Below, piece by piece: positions 34,984-47,831 of a DNA stretch of 64,000 bases. The notes beneath the pieces were generated by a model, which was given only the letters and a program-made list of their open reading frames with translations, made no database searches and had not been told where the DNA came from. A program made the translations under genes and the position numbers. This DNA comes from Clostridia bacterium (GTDB lineage: Bacteria; Bacillota; Clostridia; Peptostreptococcales; Acidaminobacteraceae): contig JACUUV010000007.1 of assembly GCA_014859095.1 (NCBI GenBank), positions 1-64,000 on the forward strand. The letters run 5' to 3'. Positions within the stretch are counted from its first letter, which is position 1, and each line of letters begins with the position of its first letter.

Positions 34984-37050
34984 TTAATTTTTACCGACGA
35001 TCTCTTCAGCGATACTTCTAGGTACTTGCTCATAATGACTGAAAATCATAGTGTAGTTACCACGACCTTGTGATTTTGATCTAAGGTCTGTAGCATAACC
35101 GAACATTTCAGAAAGTGGTACATGAGCATTAATGATTTGTGCGCCATGAACAACTTCCATACCTTCGAGCTTACCACGTCTGGAGTTGATATCACCCATT
35201 ACATCACCAAAGTACTCTTCAGGTACTGTAACTTCAACCTTCATAAAAGGTTCAAGGAGTACAGAATCGCCTTTTTTCATTGCTTCTTTAAATGCCATGG
35301 ACGCAGCGAGTTTAAACGCCATCTCATTAGAGTCAACCTCATGGTATGATCCATCATAAAGATTGGCTTTAACATCAACAACTTCGTAACCACCTAAGAT
35401 ACCCGCTTTAAGAGCACCTTGAACACCATCATTGATGGCATTGAAGTATTCTCTTGGAACAGTACCACCGGTAACCGTTGATTCAAACGCATAACCTTTA
35501 CCAGATTCATTTGGAGCGAATTTAATTTTAACATGACCGTATTGACCTCTACCACCAGACTGCTTAGAGTATTTGTAGTCGATATCAACTGGTTTTGTAA
35601 TAGTTTCTTTGTATGCAACTTGAGGAGCACCGATATTGGCTTCAACTTTGAATTCTCTTAAAAGTCTGTCTACGATGATTTCAAGGTGAAGTTCACCCAT
35701 ACCAGCGATGATGACTTGTCCGGTTTCTTCGTCAGTGTAAGCTCTGAATGTCGGATCTTCTTCCGCAAGTTTTGCAAGTGCGATACCCATCTTTTCTTGA
35801 GACGCTCTCGTCTTAGGCTCAATTGCCACACGAATAACAGGCTCAGGGAATACCATGGACTCAAGAACAATGACATGATCCGGATCACAAAGTGTGTCTC
35901 CAGTAGTTGTATACTTCAGGCCAACCGCCGCTGCGATGTCTCCAGAGTAAACTTTTGCAAGTTCTTCTCTTTTGTTGGCATGCATCTGAAGGATACGACC
36001 AATTCTTTCCTTCTTTTGTTTAGTCGAGTTGTATACATATGAACCTGAATCCAATGTACCCGAGTAAACTCTGAAGAATGTCAATTTTCCAACATAAGGA
36101 TCCGTCATAATTTTGAATGCAAGTGATGAAAATGGGATGTCGTCGCCAGATGCTCTTTCATCTTCATTTCCGTCTTCATCAAGTCCTTTTATCGCTTCAA
36201 CATCTGTTGGAGCAGGCATGAAATCGACAACTCCGTCAAGCAGTCTTTGAACACCTTTATTTTTATAAGAAGAACCACAGAAAACTGGTACAATTTCATT
36301 ATTGATTGTCGCTCTTCTGAGCGCCTTTTTCAATTCTTCAATTGTAGGTTCTTCACCCTCAAGATATTTCTCCATCAATGTTTCATCTGTTTCAGAGATT
36401 GACTCGACAAGACCATGTCTAAATTCTTCAGCAAGGTCTTGAAGTTCAGCTGGTATTTCGATGATATCGACTTTTTCGCCCATGTCGTCTCTGTAGTAAA
36501 CAGCTTTCATTTCAAATAAATCAATGATACCTTCAAATTTGTCTTCAGAACCTAAAGGTATTTGTACTGGAACTGCATTTGCTTTTAAACGATCCTTCAT
36601 CATTTTTACAACTCTGAAGAAATCTGCTCCTGTAATGTCCATTTTGTTGACAAATGCCATTCTAGGTACGCCATATTTATCAGCTTGTCTCCAAACCGCT
36701 TCAGACTGAGGTTCAACCCCGCCTTTAGCGCAGAAAACAGCTACGGATCCATCTAATACACGAAGTGATCTTTCAACTTCAACGGTAAAGTCAACGTGAC
36801 CAGGCGTATCAATAATATTGATACGTTTATCTTTCCAGACACATGTTGTAGCAGCAGAAGTGATTGTAATTCCTCTCTCCTGTTCTTGCTCCATCCAGTC
36901 CATTGTGGCAACACCATCATGAACTTCACCAATCTTATAGTTGATACCTGTATAATAGAGGATTCTTTCAGTGGTAGTTGTCTTACCCGCATCGATGTGA
37001 GCCATGATGCCGATGTTTCTGGTATTCTCTAGTGAATAACCCCTACTCAT
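34984..37050 (-). CDS. fusA: elongation factor G
   Basis: 688 residues, normal length; drives tRNA-mRNA translocation and ribosome recycling. [15 protein letters not shown] (G1), [11 protein letters not shown] (switch I), DTPGHVDF and NKMD are present. Start ATG 37050 follows AAAGGAGGATATAAG; a longer upstream reading lacks a binding site. Between rpsG and tuf in the str operon. A partial EF-G paralogue lies at the right edge. Confidence 0.98.
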   Translation of the reverse strand: MSRGYSLENTRNIGIMAHIDAGKTTTTERILYYTGINYKIGEVHDGVATMDWMEQEQERGITITSAATTCVWKDKRINIIDTPGHVDFTVEVERSLRVLDGSVAVFCAKGGVEPQSEAVWRQADKYGVPRMAFVNKMDITGADFFRVVKMMKDRLKANAVPVQIPLGSEDKFEGIIDLFEMKAVYYRDDMGEKVDIIEIPAELQDLAEEFRHGLVESISETDETLMEKYLEGEEPTIEELKKALRRATINNEIVPVFCGSSYKNKGVQRLLDGVVDFMPAPTDVEAIKGLDEDGNEDERASGDDIPFSSLAFKIMTDPYVGKLTFFRVYSGTLDSGSYVYNSTKQKKERIGRILQMHANKREELAKVYSGDIAAAVGLKYTTTGDTLCDPDHVIVLESMVFPEPVIRVAIEPKTRASQEKMGIALAKLAEEDPTFRAYTDEETGQVIIAGMGELHLEIIVDRLLREFKVEANIGAPQVAYKETITKPVDIDYKYSKQSGGRGQYGHVKIKFAPNESGKGYAFESTVTGGTVPREYFNAINDGVQGALKAGILGGYEVVDVKANLYDGSYHEVDSNEMAFKLAASMAFKEAMKKGDSVLLEPFMKVEVTVPEEYFGDVMGDINSRRGKLEGMEVVHGAQIINAHVPLSEMFGYATDLRSKSQGRGNYTMIFSHYEQVPRSIAEEIVGKN

Positions 37051-37100
37051 CTTATATCCTCCTTTCAAAACAAAGTTTGAGCGCACTCAAACATATTTTA

Positions 37101-37571
37101 TTAGAAACGGTAGTGTGCGAACGCTTTGTTTGCATCTGCCATTTTGTGAGTATCTTCTCTTTTCTTAACTGCAGCACCAGTGTTGTTTGCCGCATCCATG
37201 ATTTCTTTTGCAAGTTTTTCCTGCATGGTTCTTTCGCCTCTTTTACGCGAATAAGTTACCAACCATCTGAGTCCAAGAGTTTGTCTTCTTTCGGTTCTAA
37301 CTTCGATTGGTACTTGGTAGTTTGAACCACCAACTCTTCTTGCTTTTACTTCAAGAACTGGCATGATATTGTTGATTGCAGCTTCAAAAACTTCTGCTGG
37401 CTCTTTTCCAGTCTTCTCTTTAATCATATCAAACGCACCATATACGATGCTTTGAGCTACACCTCTTTTTCCGTCATACATAACAGAGTTGATCAACTTA
37501 GTGACAACTTTGCTTCCGTACATTGGATCAGGCAATACGTCTCTTTTAGGAACACTTCCTTTTCTAGGCAC
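37101..37571 (-). CDS. rpsG: 30S ribosomal protein S7
   Basis: 156 residues. [46 protein letters not shown] are typical. Nucleates the 30S head and in E. coli represses the str operon. Start codon GTG 37571 after AAGGAGGGAAGCAAA. Confidence 0.98.
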   Translation of the reverse strand: MPRKGSVPKRDVLPDPMYGSKVVTKLINSVMYDGKRGVAQSIVYGAFDMIKEKTGKEPAEVFEAAINNIMPVLEVKARRVGGSNYQVPIEVRTERRQTLGLRWLVTYSRKRGERTMQEKLAKEIMDAANNTGAAVKKREDTHKMADANKAFAHYRF

Positions 37572-37669
37572 TTTGCTTCCCTCCTTATAATGTGTTTAGG
37601 TCATTCATCGGTACTCGACATTTTACTGTCGCTGTGCGGAACTGCTTATTGAATTGTTTACTATTTAAA

Positions 37670-37692
37670 GCCCCTTCCTTAACGGAAGAGGC
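37670..37692 (-). promoter_or_regulatory. stem-loop in the rpsL-rpsG intergenic region
   Basis: On the minus strand GCCTCTTCC/GGAAGGGGC (37684-37692 with 37670-37678, one U-G) with loop GTTAA lies just after rpsL and is followed by TTTAAAT. The rpsL-rpsG gap is 132 bases, longer than most here; in other bacteria S7 binds this interval. It may be a weak terminator or an S7 target. Confidence 0.45.
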
Positions 37693-37703
37693 CGATTAGT
37701 ACA

Positions 37704-38120
37704 CTACTTTTTCTTTGGTCTCTTAGCGCCATATTTTGATCTTCCCTGCATTCTGTTGTTAACACCAGAAGTATCAAGTACGCCCCTTACGATGTGATAT
37801 CTACAACCCGGTAAGTCTTTGACTCTACCGCCTCTAATAAGAACAACACTATGCTCTTGTAAGTTGTGACCGACACCTGGAATATAAGCTGTCACCTCAA
37901 AGCCGTTTGTAAGTCTAACCCTTGCAACCTTTCTCAAAGCTGAGTTTGGTTTCTTAGGTGTAACTGTCTTAACACTCGTACAAACACCTCTTTTTTGTGG
38001 TGAACTCATTTTTACTTGCTTTCTCTTCAAAGTATTTAAACTTCTTTGTAAAGCAGGAGAAGTTGACTTTTCTTCAACTTGTTGTCTTCCTTTTCTCACT
38101 AACTGATTTATAGTAGGCAT
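37704..38120 (-). CDS. rpsL: 30S ribosomal protein S12
   Basis: 138 residues; decoding-centre protein. [11 protein letters not shown], the loop [19 protein letters not shown], and [17 protein letters not shown] contain the lysines (in PKKPNS and GGRVKDLPG) where streptomycin resistance arises; they are wild-type here. ATG 38120 after AAGGAGGTGCTGAAAAGG. Confidence 0.98.
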   Translation of the reverse strand: MPTINQLVRKGRQQVEEKSTSPALQRSLNTLKRKQVKMSSPQKRGVCTSVKTVTPKKPNSALRKVARVRLTNGFEVTAYIPGVGHNLQEHSVVLIRGGRVKDLPGCRYHIVRGVLDTSGVNNRMQGRSKYGAKRPKKK

Positions 38121-38154
38121 TCCTTTTCAGCACCTCCTTCCTTTTTATAAAATT

Positions 38155-38403
38155 CTATTTTTCAATAACCGCTGTCGCAGCACCAACGTCAATATTACAA
38201 GCCTTACCCAAATCCTTCATGGACTCGACAAATACAATCTCCACACTCTTCTCGGTCGCCAACTGAATGATCCTTCTAATAACATGCTGTTCCGCATCTT
38301 TTGCAACAAATATTAGCCTGGCATGATTGTTCATCAAGACTTTTGTGGTTTGCTTAACGCCAACCACCAATTTAGGGTTTTTAGCAAGTTCACTTAGTTG
38401 CAT
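38155..38403 (-). CDS. L7Ae-family ribosomal / kink-turn RNA-binding protein (YbxF-like)
   Basis: 82 residues, a complete L7Ae-type domain (LVVGVKQTTKVLMNNHARLIFVAKDAE, and a final VDVGAATAV-like IDVGAATAVIEK). Bacterial members bind kink-turns; its place between rpoC and rpsL is shared with Bacillus ybxF. ATG after AAGGAGGATACCGT. No separate promoter is seen, so it is likely read from rpoBC. Confidence 0.93.
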   Translation of the reverse strand: MQLSELAKNPKLVVGVKQTTKVLMNNHARLIFVAKDAEQHVIRRIIQLATEKSVEIVFVESMKDLGKACNIDVGAATAVIEK

Positions 38404-38481
38404 ACGGTATCCTCCTTGAAGTCGCCAATATGCACTTCATCATTTTAACACCATAAAAAATTACTGTCAATAAATTTTATG

Positions 38482-41400
38482 TTAAATAGTCTTAAAAGCC
38501 TCAGCTCTTGCAAGGTCAAAATCGTTCTTTGCCTTCACAGTCATTTCGCGATAATAGCGCATGCCTGTACCTGCCGGAATCAATTTTCCTATGATGACGT
38601 TTTCCTTGAGTCCCAACAAACGGTCTTCCTTGCCGTTTATGGCAGCTTCGGTAAGTACCCTAGTTGTTTCTTGGAAAGACGCCGCGGAAAGGAACGAATC
38701 TGTTGCAAGAGAAGCTTTAGTGATTCCGAGCAGTGTTCTTGTACCTTCAATAATTTCGCCACCTTCGGCTTCAATCTCATCATTGAGACGATTGAACTCT
38801 TTAATACTGATCACTGTTCCCGGCAACAACAATGAATCTCCAGGCTCATCAATTTTTATCTTTGACAACATTTGTTTCACAATAATTTCAATGTGCTTGT
38901 CATTGATATCAACACCTTGTAGTCTATAAACTTTTTGGACTTCCTTGATGATGTATTCACGCACACCTTTCACACCAACCACTCTTAGAAGGTCATGAGG
39001 ATTGATTGAACCTTCCGTTATGGACTGCCCCTGTGTCACGCGATCGCCATCTTTGACTTTTAGATTGGCACCAAATACAATCAATGAAGCATGTTGTTCA
39101 CCCGTTTCTTCATTGGTGATCACAACCTCATGCTTTTTCTTGGTCTCTTTAAAAGAAATAACACCATCCATCTCTGCAATTACCGCAAGACCTTTCGGCT
39201 TACGTCCTTCAAAGAGCTCTTCAACCCTTGGAAGACCTTGCGTAATATCACCACCGGCGACACCACCTGTATGGAATGTTCTCATTGTAAGCTGTGTTCC
39301 AGGTTCACCGATAGATTGAGCTGCTATGATTCCTACGGCTTCACCAACATGCACTGGCTTTCCTGTCGCAAGGTTAAGTCCGTAACATTTCGCACAAACA
39401 CCATGTTGCGTTTCACAAGCAAGCACTGAACGGATTCTAAGAGTCTTATACCCCGCTTTAACAATTTTATCAGCAATTTTTTCCGTAATCATCTGATTCT
39501 TAGTGCAAAGGATTTCGCCAGTTTCAGGATGCGTAACCTCATCAACCGGATAACGGCCAAGGATTCTCTCCTGAAGTGGCTCTATAAGTTCATTGCCTTC
39601 TCTGAATTCGACAACTTCAATACCTTCATTGGTGTTGCAATCGACTTCTCTGACAATGACTTCCTGACTGACGTCTACAAGTCTTCTTGTTAGGTAACCG
39701 GAGTCGGCTGTTCTTAGTGCTGTATCGGCAAGACCTTTACGTGCACCTGTTGTCGATATGAAATACTCAAGAACCGTCAGACCCTCACGGAAGTTTGAAA
39801 TAATTGGAATCTCAACCGTTTTACCGAGTGCATTGGCCATAAGACCACGCATACCTGCAAGTTGTCTGATTTGATTCTTGGAACCCCTTGCTCCTGAATC
39901 CGCCATGATTTTGATATTATTGAGATTCGAAAGGTTCTTCATCAATTCATCAGTTACATCGTCTGTGGTTTTTGTCCAAGTTTGAATGATTTTTTCATAT
40001 CTTTCTTCCTCGGAAATAAGTCCTCTTCTGTACGCTTTCTGATACTGATCAACAACTTCTCTCGCGCCTGCAATCAATGCTGTTTTAGCTTCAGGAATGA
40101 CCATGTCGGAAACGGAAACCGTAACCGCACCTTTTGTCGAATACAGGAATCCCATATCTTTCATGTGATCGAGAAGCTCAGCTGTTATTGTATTTCCATA
40201 CTCCGTAAAGCTTTTTGCAATAATGTCTTCAAGATCTTTTTTCTTACATAGAAAATCTATCTCAAGTGCGAATGGTTCTTTTTCACGATCGACAAATCCC
40301 AAGTCTTGAGGAATTTTATCGTTGAATATGAATCGACCAACCGTACTTTCAAGAACGACAAATTTGTCAGCCTCTTCGAAATACTTTCTCATCTTCACTC
40401 GTTCCTGAAGATGTACGGCACCATTGAAATAAGATAAATTCAACTCCTCGAAATCTTTGAATATTTTCAAGTTTTCTCGTTTAACTTCTTCTTCAAAAGT
40501 CATATAATAAGCTCCGAGTACCATGTCCTGTGTTGGAGTTGTAATCGGTTTACCGTCTTTAGGGGCTAAAATATTGTTAACAGAAAGCATCAGGAATCTC
40601 GCTTCTGCTTGCGCTTCTACCGAAAGTGGAACGTGGACTGCCATTTGGTCGCCATCGAAGTCAGCATTGTAAGCCGTACAAACAAGAGGATGCAACTTGA
40701 TTGCTTTACCTTCAACGAGTACCGGCTCAAAGGCTTGGATACCAAGTCGGTGAAGCGTCGGTGCACGGTTGAGTAACACTGGATGCTCGCGAATGACTTC
40801 TTCCACGATGCTCCAAACTTCCGGTTTTACACGTTCAACCATTCTTTTCGCACTTTTGATGTTATGAACATAGCCATCTTTGACCAATCGTTTCATTACA
40901 AAAGGTTTGAAAAGTTCAAGTGCCATTTTTTTTGGAAGACCACATTGGTAGAATTTGAGTTCAGGTCCGACAACGATAACCGAACGACCTGAATAGTCAA
41001 CCCTTTTACCAAGTAAGTTTTGTCTGAAACGTCCTTGTTTACCTTTTAGAAGATCCGAAAGAGACTTAAGAGGTCTGTTTCCAGGACCTGTAACCGGTCT
41101 TCCTCTTCTGCCGTTGTCTATGAGAGCATCAACTGCTTCTTGAAGCATACGTTTCTCGTTTCTTACGATGATATCAGGAGCACCTAGTTCAAGCAACCGC
41201 TTTAATCGGTTGTTTCTGTTGATTACTCGTCTATATAAATCATTCAAGTCTGCTGTTGCAAATCTTCCACCATCCAATTGAACCATTGGTCTTAAATCTG
41301 GTGGAATTACTGGAACCACGTCAAGAATCATCCATTCTGGATCATTGCCCGATTTTCTAAAAGCATCTACAACTTCAAGTCTACGTACAATTCTGATTTT

Positions 41401-42006
41401 CTTCTGACCGGAGCTGTCTTTGAGTTGAGATTTAAGTTCAACAGCAAGCGAGTCAAGGTCAACTTGTCTAAGAATTTCTTTGACCGCTTCAGCTCCCATC
41501 ATTGCTCTAAAAGTATTGCCATATTTCTCTCGGTATTGTGAGTATTCGCTTTCTGTAAGCAATTGCTTGTGCTCAAGGCTTGTTTCGCCTGGCTCAATTA
41601 CTATATATGAAGCAAAATACAATACCTTTTCAAGTGCTCTAGGTGACATATCCAACAGAATACCCATTTTTGAAGGAATTCCTTTGAAATACCAGATATG
41701 AGATACGGGAGCAGCGAGTTCAATATGCCCCATACGTTCACGACGGACTTTGGATTTAGTGACCTCAACGCCACAACGGTCGCAAACCACACCTTTGTAT
41801 CTTACTTTTTTATATTTCCCACAATGACATTCCCAGTCTTTTGTAGGTCCAAATATTTTTTCACAAAACAACCCCTCCTTCTCAGGTTTAAGTGTTCTGT
41901 AATTGATCGTTTCTGGTTTTTTAACTTCACCTTTCGACCAAGATCTTATCTTGTCTGGTGATGCTAAGCCAATTCTAATGGAATCAAAATTATTGAATTC
42001 GATCAA
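38482..42006 (-). CDS. rpoC: RNA polymerase beta' subunit
   Basis: 1174 residues. N-terminal zinc site C60, C62, C75, C78; the active-site [12 protein letters not shown] with three Mg-binding Asp lies about residue 450; second zinc cysteines are in [13 protein letters not shown]. Start is TTG 42006 with GGGAGAGG. It starts 32 bases after rpoB. Length is typical of Firmicutes without insertions. Confidence 0.98.
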   Translation of the reverse strand: MIEFNNFDSIRIGLASPDKIRSWSKGEVKKPETINYRTLKPEKEGLFCEKIFGPTKDWECHCGKYKKVRYKGVVCDRCGVEVTKSKVRRERMGHIELAAPVSHIWYFKGIPSKMGILLDMSPRALEKVLYFASYIVIEPGETSLEHKQLLTESEYSQYREKYGNTFRAMMGAEAVKEILRQVDLDSLAVELKSQLKDSSGQKKIRIVRRLEVVDAFRKSGNDPEWMILDVVPVIPPDLRPMVQLDGGRFATADLNDLYRRVINRNNRLKRLLELGAPDIIVRNEKRMLQEAVDALIDNGRRGRPVTGPGNRPLKSLSDLLKGKQGRFRQNLLGKRVDYSGRSVIVVGPELKFYQCGLPKKMALELFKPFVMKRLVKDGYVHNIKSAKRMVERVKPEVWSIVEEVIREHPVLLNRAPTLHRLGIQAFEPVLVEGKAIKLHPLVCTAYNADFDGDQMAVHVPLSVEAQAEARFLMLSVNNILAPKDGKPITTPTQDMVLGAYYMTFEEEVKRENLKIFKDFEELNLSYFNGAVHLQERVKMRKYFEEADKFVVLESTVGRFIFNDKIPQDLGFVDREKEPFALEIDFLCKKKDLEDIIAKSFTEYGNTITAELLDHMKDMGFLYSTKGAVTVSVSDMVIPEAKTALIAGAREVVDQYQKAYRRGLISEEERYEKIIQTWTKTTDDVTDELMKNLSNLNNIKIMADSGARGSKNQIRQLAGMRGLMANALGKTVEIPIISNFREGLTVLEYFISTTGARKGLADTALRTADSGYLTRRLVDVSQEVIVREVDCNTNEGIEVVEFREGNELIEPLQERILGRYPVDEVTHPETGEILCTKNQMITEKIADKIVKAGYKTLRIRSVLACETQHGVCAKCYGLNLATGKPVHVGEAVGIIAAQSIGEPGTQLTMRTFHTGGVAGGDITQGLPRVEELFEGRKPKGLAVIAEMDGVISFKETKKKHEVVITNEETGEQHASLIVFGANLKVKDGDRVTQGQSITEGSINPHDLLRVVGVKGVREYIIKEVQKVYRLQGVDINDKHIEIIVKQMLSKIKIDEPGDSLLLPGTVISIKEFNRLNDEIEAEGGEIIEGTRTLLGITKASLATDSFLSAASFQETTRVLTEAAINGKEDRLLGLKENVIIGKLIPAGTGMRYYREMTVKAKNDFDLARAEAFKTI

Positions 42007-42038
42007 GGGCTACCTCTCCCTTCTCTAATAAAAGTTAA

Positions 42039-45000
42039 TTACGCTTCAAAATCATCATCTTCAGGATAAAACTCGTCTTCAGACTCTAAAAGTTCTTCAG
42101 CATCTACTTCGACAACTTTTTCTTCCTCATCGACAAGATCATCTATAAATGCACCTTTTTCGATGTCGTTCGAGATTTTATTCTCTTTGAGTGCTGCGTT
42201 ATAATCAAGACCGTCATCATCATTGTCAATGAGTTCGATTTCGATTTCACCGGCATCATCTCTAAGGACTTTCACATCCAATGCAAGTGCTTGCAATTCT
42301 TTGATCAGAACTTTGAAAGACTCTGGTATGCCAGGCTCGGGGATGTTCTCGCCCTTTACAATCGCCTCATACGCTTTAACACGCCCGACAACATCATCTG
42401 ATTTAACTGTAAGAATTTCTTGTAATGTATGTGCAGCACCATAAGCTTCCAGTGCCCAAACTTCCATTTCACCGAAGCGCTGTCCACCAAATTGAGCTTT
42501 ACCACCAAGTGGTTGTTGCGTTACAAGTGAATATGGTCCTGTACTTCTGGCATGGATCTTATCTGCGACCAAGTGGTGAAGTTTTAGCATGTACATGTAA
42601 CCGACAGTTACAGGGTTGTCAAACTTTTCCCCTGAACGGCCATCACGAATGATTAGTTTTCCATCAGCTGGATAACCGGCTCCCTCTAAAATATCCATGA
42701 TTTGGATTTCGCTGGCGCCGTCAAATACTGGTGTTGCAATCTTCCAACCATTTTTCTTGGCTGCAAGACCAAGATGGACTTCAAGTACTTGTCCGATGTT
42801 CATACGCGAAGGTACACCAAGCGGGTTCAGTACAATTTGAATTGGTGTGCCGTCCTCGAGAAAAGGCATGTCTTCTACAGGTAAAATCCTGGAAATTACA
42901 CCTTTATTACCATGACGACCAGCCATTTTATCACCAATACTGATTTTTCTTTTCTTGGCAATATATACTCTAATGAGTTTGTTGACGCCTGGAGATAGTT
43001 CATCGCCATTTTCACGTTCAAACTTTTTGACATCCACTATGATTCCAGATTCACCATGAGGCACTCTAAGCGAGGTATCTCTGACTTCTCTTGCTTTTTC
43101 ACCGAAGATTGCTCGAAGTAATCTTTCTTCAGCTGTGAGTTCAGTTTCACCCTTCGGGGTTACTTTACCGACAAGAATGTCACCCGCTATCACTTCAGCA
43201 CCAATTCGGATAATACCCTCTGCATCTAAGTTTTTGAGCGCATCCTCACCCACATTTGGAATGTCTCTTGTGATTTCTTCAGGACCAAGCTTAGTATCTC
43301 TAGCTTCAGATTCATATTCTTCTATATGAATAGAGCTGAGTTTGTCTTCCATAACCAGTTCTTCACTTAAAAGGATAGCATCCTCGTAGTTGTAACCTTC
43401 CCATGTCATGAATCCAATCAACAAGTTTGTTCCAAGAGCAATCTCACCATTGTCCGTTGAAGGACCATCCGCAATGATCTCATCAAATTTAACAGCTTCG
43501 CCTTTTTTGACAAGTGGCTTTTGATTGATACAGGTGCCTTGGTTCGATCTCTTGAATTTCAATAATTTATATCTGTATTTCTTTTTGTCCGCATTTCCAC
43601 GGATTACAATTTCTTCAGCCGATACATATTCAACAACACCATCAACTGTAGCTTTGACAACAGCTCCTGAATCTTTAGCCGCAATATGCTCAATACCGGT
43701 TCCAATAATTGGAGCCTCAGCTCGTAATAATGGTACCGCTTGTCGTTGCATGTTCGAACCCATGAGGGCACGGTTGGCGTCGTCATTTTCAAGGAAAGGA
43801 ATCATGGCTGTTGCGACTGAAACCATTTGCTGAGCTGAAACTTCAACCAATTCAATTTCTGATGCAGGAAACTCTTTGATGTCCGCACGTCTTCTGGCTA
43901 CTATTCTATTGCCGACAAATCTGCCATCTTCACCAATAGGCTCATTGGCAGGAGCTACAATGAATTTTTCTTCAACGTCAGCTGTGACATAGATGATTTC
44001 ATCTGTAATAATTCCGGTCTTCTTGTCCACTTTTCTATAAGGCGATTCAATAAAACCATATTCATTGATTCTCGCGAATGTACTGAGCGAACCAATCAAA
44101 CCAATATTTGGACCCTCTGGCGTTTCAATAGGACACATTCTTCCATAGTGCGAGTGGTGAACGTCACGCACCTCGAAACCGGCTCTTTCTCTTGAAAGAC
44201 CACCTGGTCCAAGTGCAGACAATCTTCTTTTGTGTGTCAATTCGGCAAGCGGATTGGTCTGATCCATAAATTGTGACAATTGAGAACTGCCGAAAAACTC
44301 TTTAATAGAAGATACAACCGGTTTAATGTTTATAAGTGCCTGAGGGGTTATGGCTTCCATATCTTGGATGGTCATACGTTCCCTGACAACTCTTTCCATT
44401 CTGGAGAGTCCGATTCGGAATTGATTCTGTAAGAGTTCTCCTACAGAACGGATTCTTCTGTTGCCAAGATGATCAATGTCATCGACATTACCAACTGCAG
44501 AGTCAAGGTTTAATATATAACTGAAGGAAGCAATGATGTCAGCAGGTGTGATGTGTCTTGGTACAAGTTCCAGCATTCTTTCTTCTATAGCTTGTACGCG
44601 CTCGTCTTCAGTTTCATTTGTATCCATGATTTCTTTTAAAACAGGGTAATATACTTTTTCCTTGACATTCAATCGATCCGATTGAATGTACGTTTTGATG
44701 TCGACAAACTGATTGCCTATGACACGAATGATCCTCTCATTCTCTCCATAGACATCAACCTGTTTGATGCTTGCATTTTCAATAACTGTAGCCATTTCAA
44801 TGGTGATTTTTTCGCCTTTTTCAACCAGGATTTCGCCAGTATGAGGGTTTATTATATTTTCTGCTGCGATTTTTTCTTCAATACGGTTAGAAACACCTAA
44901 TTTTTTGTTGAACTTATATCGACCCACTTTAGCAAGATCATATCTCTTTTCATCAAAAAACAATGAATTGATTAAGTTCTTTGCACTTTCCACCGTTGGA

Positions 45001-45731
45001 GGTTCACCTGGTCTCAATTTCTTGTAGATTTCAATCAAACCTTCTTCTTGATTGGCAGTACTGTCCTTATCAAGCGTTTTAATCAATTTCTCATCTTCAC
45101 CGAAAAGCGTTAAGATTTCATGATTGGATTGATATCCAAGTGCTCTGATCAAAGTCGTCGCAGGCAGTTTTCTTGTTCTGTCGATTCTGACTGAAACAAT
45201 ATCATTGGAATCGGTTTCGTACTCGAGCCATGCACCCCTGTTTGGGATTATGGTACTTGAATACAGTTGGGTTCCGACTTTGTCTCTTTTGACATCATAA
45301 TATGGTCCCGGTGATCTGACCAATTGGCTGACGATTACCCTCTCCGCTCCATTGATTAAAAAGGTACCATTCTCCGTCATCAATGGAAAATCACCCATGA
45401 AAACTTTTTGTTCCTTGATTTCTCCCGTTTCACGGTTTATGAAACGCACTTGAACTCTTAGTGGAACCGCATAATTCACATCACGCTCTTTACATTCTTC
45501 AACACCATACTTGGGCTCTTCTTCGAATTCATAGTCAATAAATTCAAGGATCAAATTACCAGTATAGTCTTCGATTGGAGAAATGTCCTTAAAAGCCTCT
45601 TTTAAGCCTTCCTCAAGAAACCATTCATATGATTTCCTTTGAATCTCAATCAAATTGGGTTTCTCCAGCAGTTCATTGATTCTGGCAAAACTGATTCTCT
45701 CTGTTCTTCCGTACATTACAGGTTGTGGCAT
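42039..45731 (-). CDS. rpoB: RNA polymerase beta subunit
   Basis: 1230 residues. The rifampicin-binding region reads [31 protein letters not shown] and is of the sensitive type (Asp, His and Ser kept). [12 protein letters not shown] and [15 protein letters not shown] are near the C-terminus, which ends in an acidic tail typical of clostridia. ATG 45731. It has its own promoter (45859-45887) flanked by inverted repeats, besides read-through from rplL. Confidence 0.98.
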   Translation of the reverse strand: MPQPVMYGRTERISFARINELLEKPNLIEIQRKSYEWFLEEGLKEAFKDISPIEDYTGNLILEFIDYEFEEEPKYGVEECKERDVNYAVPLRVQVRFINRETGEIKEQKVFMGDFPLMTENGTFLINGAERVIVSQLVRSPGPYYDVKRDKVGTQLYSSTIIPNRGAWLEYETDSNDIVSVRIDRTRKLPATTLIRALGYQSNHEILTLFGEDEKLIKTLDKDSTANQEEGLIEIYKKLRPGEPPTVESAKNLINSLFFDEKRYDLAKVGRYKFNKKLGVSNRIEEKIAAENIINPHTGEILVEKGEKITIEMATVIENASIKQVDVYGENERIIRVIGNQFVDIKTYIQSDRLNVKEKVYYPVLKEIMDTNETEDERVQAIEERMLELVPRHITPADIIASFSYILNLDSAVGNVDDIDHLGNRRIRSVGELLQNQFRIGLSRMERVVRERMTIQDMEAITPQALINIKPVVSSIKEFFGSSQLSQFMDQTNPLAELTHKRRLSALGPGGLSRERAGFEVRDVHHSHYGRMCPIETPEGPNIGLIGSLSTFARINEYGFIESPYRKVDKKTGIITDEIIYVTADVEEKFIVAPANEPIGEDGRFVGNRIVARRRADIKEFPASEIELVEVSAQQMVSVATAMIPFLENDDANRALMGSNMQRQAVPLLRAEAPIIGTGIEHIAAKDSGAVVKATVDGVVEYVSAEEIVIRGNADKKKYRYKLLKFKRSNQGTCINQKPLVKKGEAVKFDEIIADGPSTDNGEIALGTNLLIGFMTWEGYNYEDAILLSEELVMEDKLSSIHIEEYESEARDTKLGPEEITRDIPNVGEDALKNLDAEGIIRIGAEVIAGDILVGKVTPKGETELTAEERLLRAIFGEKAREVRDTSLRVPHGESGIIVDVKKFERENGDELSPGVNKLIRVYIAKKRKISIGDKMAGRHGNKGVISRILPVEDMPFLEDGTPIQIVLNPLGVPSRMNIGQVLEVHLGLAAKKNGWKIATPVFDGASEIQIMDILEGAGYPADGKLIIRDGRSGEKFDNPVTVGYMYMLKLHHLVADKIHARSTGPYSLVTQQPLGGKAQFGGQRFGEMEVWALEAYGAAHTLQEILTVKSDDVVGRVKAYEAIVKGENIPEPGIPESFKVLIKELQALALDVKVLRDDAGEIEIELIDNDDDGLDYNAALKENKISNDIEKGAFIDDLVDEEEKVVEVDAEELLESEDEFYPEDDDFEA

Positions 45732-45834
45732 TAAATTTTCACCCCTTGTGTAATAAAGTCATTGTATTATAAAAGGAAAGATTTCCTTTTTAAACCTTCC
45801 ATGCCATCGTTTAAAAAGCGAAAAAACTCCATTC

Positions 45835-45909
45835 TAAACAAACTTATAGCATTATAAAATAATATCACACGGCACAAACCGTGTCAACATGTTTTTATAA
45901 GTTTGTTTA
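45835..45909. repeat. 14-bp inverted repeat around the rpoB promoter
   Basis: TAAACAAACTTATA (45835-45848) and its exact reverse complement (45896-45909) are separated by 47 bases that contain the whole rpoB promoter. A second, inner inverted repeat ACACGG/CCGTGT (45867-45872 and 45879-45884) sits in the promoter spacer, almost on the same centre. Confidence 0.9.
45859..45887 (-). promoter_or_regulatory. promoter of rpoB-rpoC
   Basis: TTGACA (45882-45887), 17-base spacer, TATTAT (45859-45864) with extended -10 TG. Predicted start near 45852. Confidence 0.85.
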
Positions 45910-45944
45910 AAAAAGAGTTTTAATTTTTCTTAATGCAGTTCTTT

Positions 45945-45988
45945 CTAAAAAGTATAAAATAGCCACCAAGATTTGGTGGCTATTTTAT
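45945..45988 (-). terminator. terminator after rplL
   Basis: 16-bp perfect stem ATAAAATAGCCACCAA/TTGGTGGCTATTTTAT (45973-45988 with 45954-45969), 3-base loop; the minus strand continues ACTTTTTAG. It begins seven bases after the rplL stop and separates rplJL from rpoBC, probably as a partial terminator. Confidence 0.85.
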
Positions 45989-45994
45989 TGATAA

Positions 45995-46354
45995 TTACTT
46001 CAATTCCACTGCAGCGCCAGCTTCTTCAAGTTTAGCTTTTACAGCTTCTGCTTCTTCTTTAGATACGCCTTGCTTAACAGCTTGAGGAGCGTTATCTACA
46101 AGATCTTTAGCTTCTTTGAGGCCTAACCCTGTAAGTTCTCTAACAACTTTGATTACGCCAATTTTCTTAGCGCCTGCATTTGCCAAGATTACATCGAACT
46201 CTGATTGCTCTTCTACCGCATCAGCTGCTGCTGCAACTGCAACTACAGGAGCAGAAGCAGAAACACCAAACTCCGTCTCACAAGCTTCTACCAATTCTTT
46301 TACTTCTAAAATAGTCATGCCTTTGATAGCTTCAATAATTTGCTCTTTAGTCAT
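45995..46354 (-). CDS. rplL: 50S ribosomal protein L7/L12
   Basis: 119 residues. N-terminal dimer domain ([24 protein letters not shown]), an Ala-rich hinge (about 37-52), and the C-terminal factor-binding domain ([37 protein letters not shown]). ATG 46354 is preceded by GGAGGTG; the in-frame GTG upstream is part of that site. Confidence 0.98.
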   Translation of the reverse strand: MTKEQIIEAIKGMTILEVKELVEACETEFGVSASAPVVAVAAAADAVEEQSEFDVILANAGAKKIGVIKVVRELTGLGLKEAKDLVDNAPQAVKQGVSKEEAEAVKAKLEEAGAAVELK

Positions 46355-46398
46355 TTTGTACACCTCCGAATTTTTTTCAATATTAATAACAGTTGAAA

Positions 46399-46896
46399 TT
46401 AAGCGTTGCTCTCTTGCTCTTTAATAAGATTAGATAAGAAGTAAGCGAAGTTTGATACTGGCGCTTTGATACTTCCAAGGAATCTTCCAAGCAATATTTC
46501 TTTTGATGGTAAGTCGGCAATTTTGATGATATCTTCCAAATTACAGTATGAACCTTCGACAATACCAGCTTTAAGTTCCAAAGCCTTATGATCTTTAGCA
46601 AAATCCTTGACGATTTTCGCAGGAATTACTGCATCATCGATTCCGAATGCGATTGCATTTGGACCAGTCAAGTCTTGAGACAATGGTTCGAACTCAGTAC
46701 CTTTGATAGCAAGTTTCACCAGGTTGTTTTTGTATACTTTATACTCAACACCAGCTTTTCTGAACTTACTTCTAAGTTCAGTTGCTTCTTCAACGGTCAA
46801 TCCTCTGTAATCTACAAGCACAGCAGACTTTGCATTTGAAAATCGCTCTTTGATTTCTTCAACAGCCACTTTCTTCAATTCAAGATTCTTTGACAT
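46399..46896 (-). CDS. rplJ: 50S ribosomal protein L10
   Basis: 165 residues. Stalk base that carries L12 dimers on its C-terminal helix. [23 protein letters not shown] is typical. ATG 46896 follows AAGGAGGTGGACAA; the reading upstream runs through the L10 leader and is not translated. Confidence 0.98.
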   Translation of the reverse strand: MSKNLELKKVAVEEIKERFSNAKSAVLVDYRGLTVEEATELRSKFRKAGVEYKVYKNNLVKLAIKGTEFEPLSQDLTGPNAIAFGIDDAVIPAKIVKDFAKDHKALELKAGIVEGSYCNLEDIIKIADLPSKEILLGRFLGSIKAPVSNFAYFLSNLIKEQESNA

Positions 46897-46914
46897 TTGT
46901 CCACCTCCTTGTGC

Positions 46915-47022
46915 ATAATAAAACCTCTCTTCCGTAGACAAGAGAGGTTACAATTTATTTTACAATAAATCATTTATCCTTACCTCGGTAGGAAATTAAG
47001 CGTTAGCACCTACTGTCTACGG
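46915..47022 (-). promoter_or_regulatory. ribosomal L10 leader (attenuation element)
   Basis: The 108-base leader starts CCGTAGACAGTAGGTGC, has the internal CTTAATTTCCTACCGAGG, and ends with a 9-bp hairpin (46941-46949 with 46922-46930) followed by a short T-rich run. CCGTAGACA (47014-47022) can pair with TGTCTACGG in the loop of that hairpin (46932-46940). These features match the known L10 leader; L10-L12 binding there regulates rplJ-rplL. Confidence 0.9.
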
Positions 47023-47078
47023 TTTATTTACAACATTTAGAACAAAACAATTCTACCAGAGAACTATTGCTTTGTCAA

Positions 47079-47771
47079 TTATAATTTTGCTGCGTTCAGT
47101 TTGATACCAGGACCCATTGTGCTCGCAATTGTAACACTTCGTAAATAAGTGCCTTTAGCAGCAGCCGGCTTAGCTTTGACAAGCGCTTCAACCAATGCTT
47201 GTAAGTTTTCAACCAGTTTGGCATCTTCGAAAGACACTTTACCGATTGATACGTGAACGATATTGGTTTTATCCAATCTGTATTCAACTTTACCAGCTTT
47301 GATTTCGTTCACTGCTCTTTCGATATCAAACGTTACCGTTCCTGATTTCGGGTTTGGCATTAAGCCTTTAGGACCAAGTACTCTACCCAATCGACCTAAT
47401 TGGCCCATCATATCAGGAGTTGCAACGATTACATCGAAGTCAAACCAGTTTTCACTTTGAATTTTAGTGATGATATCTTCTGCGCCAACGAAATCTGCTC
47501 CAGCTTTTTCTGCTTCTTCAGCTTTTTCGCCTTTAGCGACAACAAGAACTCTTTTTGTTTTACCTGTACCGTGTGGTAAAACGATTGCACCTCTTACTTG
47601 TTGGTCAGCATGTCTACCATCGACACCCAACTTGATATGCAATTCAACTGTTTCATCAAACTTCGCTTTCGAAGTTTGTTTTACTAATTTGATTGCTTCT
47701 TCCAATTCATGAAATTTGTTTCTTTCAACAAGTTTTGTTGAATCTTGATAAGCTTTTCCTCTTTTAGGCAT
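47079..47771 (-). CDS. rplA: 50S ribosomal protein L1
   Basis: 230 residues, L1 stalk protein. [52 protein letters not shown] and [19 protein letters not shown] are diagnostic. Assists E-site tRNA release. ATG after AAGGAGGAAAAGAA. Followed by the L10 leader. Confidence 0.98.
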   Translation of the reverse strand: MPKRGKAYQDSTKLVERNKFHELEEAIKLVKQTSKAKFDETVELHIKLGVDGRHADQQVRGAIVLPHGTGKTKRVLVVAKGEKAEEAEKAGADFVGAEDIITKIQSENWFDFDVIVATPDMMGQLGRLGRVLGPKGLMPNPKSGTVTFDIERAVNEIKAGKVEYRLDKTNIVHVSIGKVSFEDAKLVENLQALVEALVKAKPAAAKGTYLRSVTIASTMGPGIKLNAAKL

Positions 47772-47831
47772 TTCTTTTCCTCCTTAGTGGTATTTGCGGA
47801 TTAACCTCCCACGTGCTACTGTGAAGATCAT

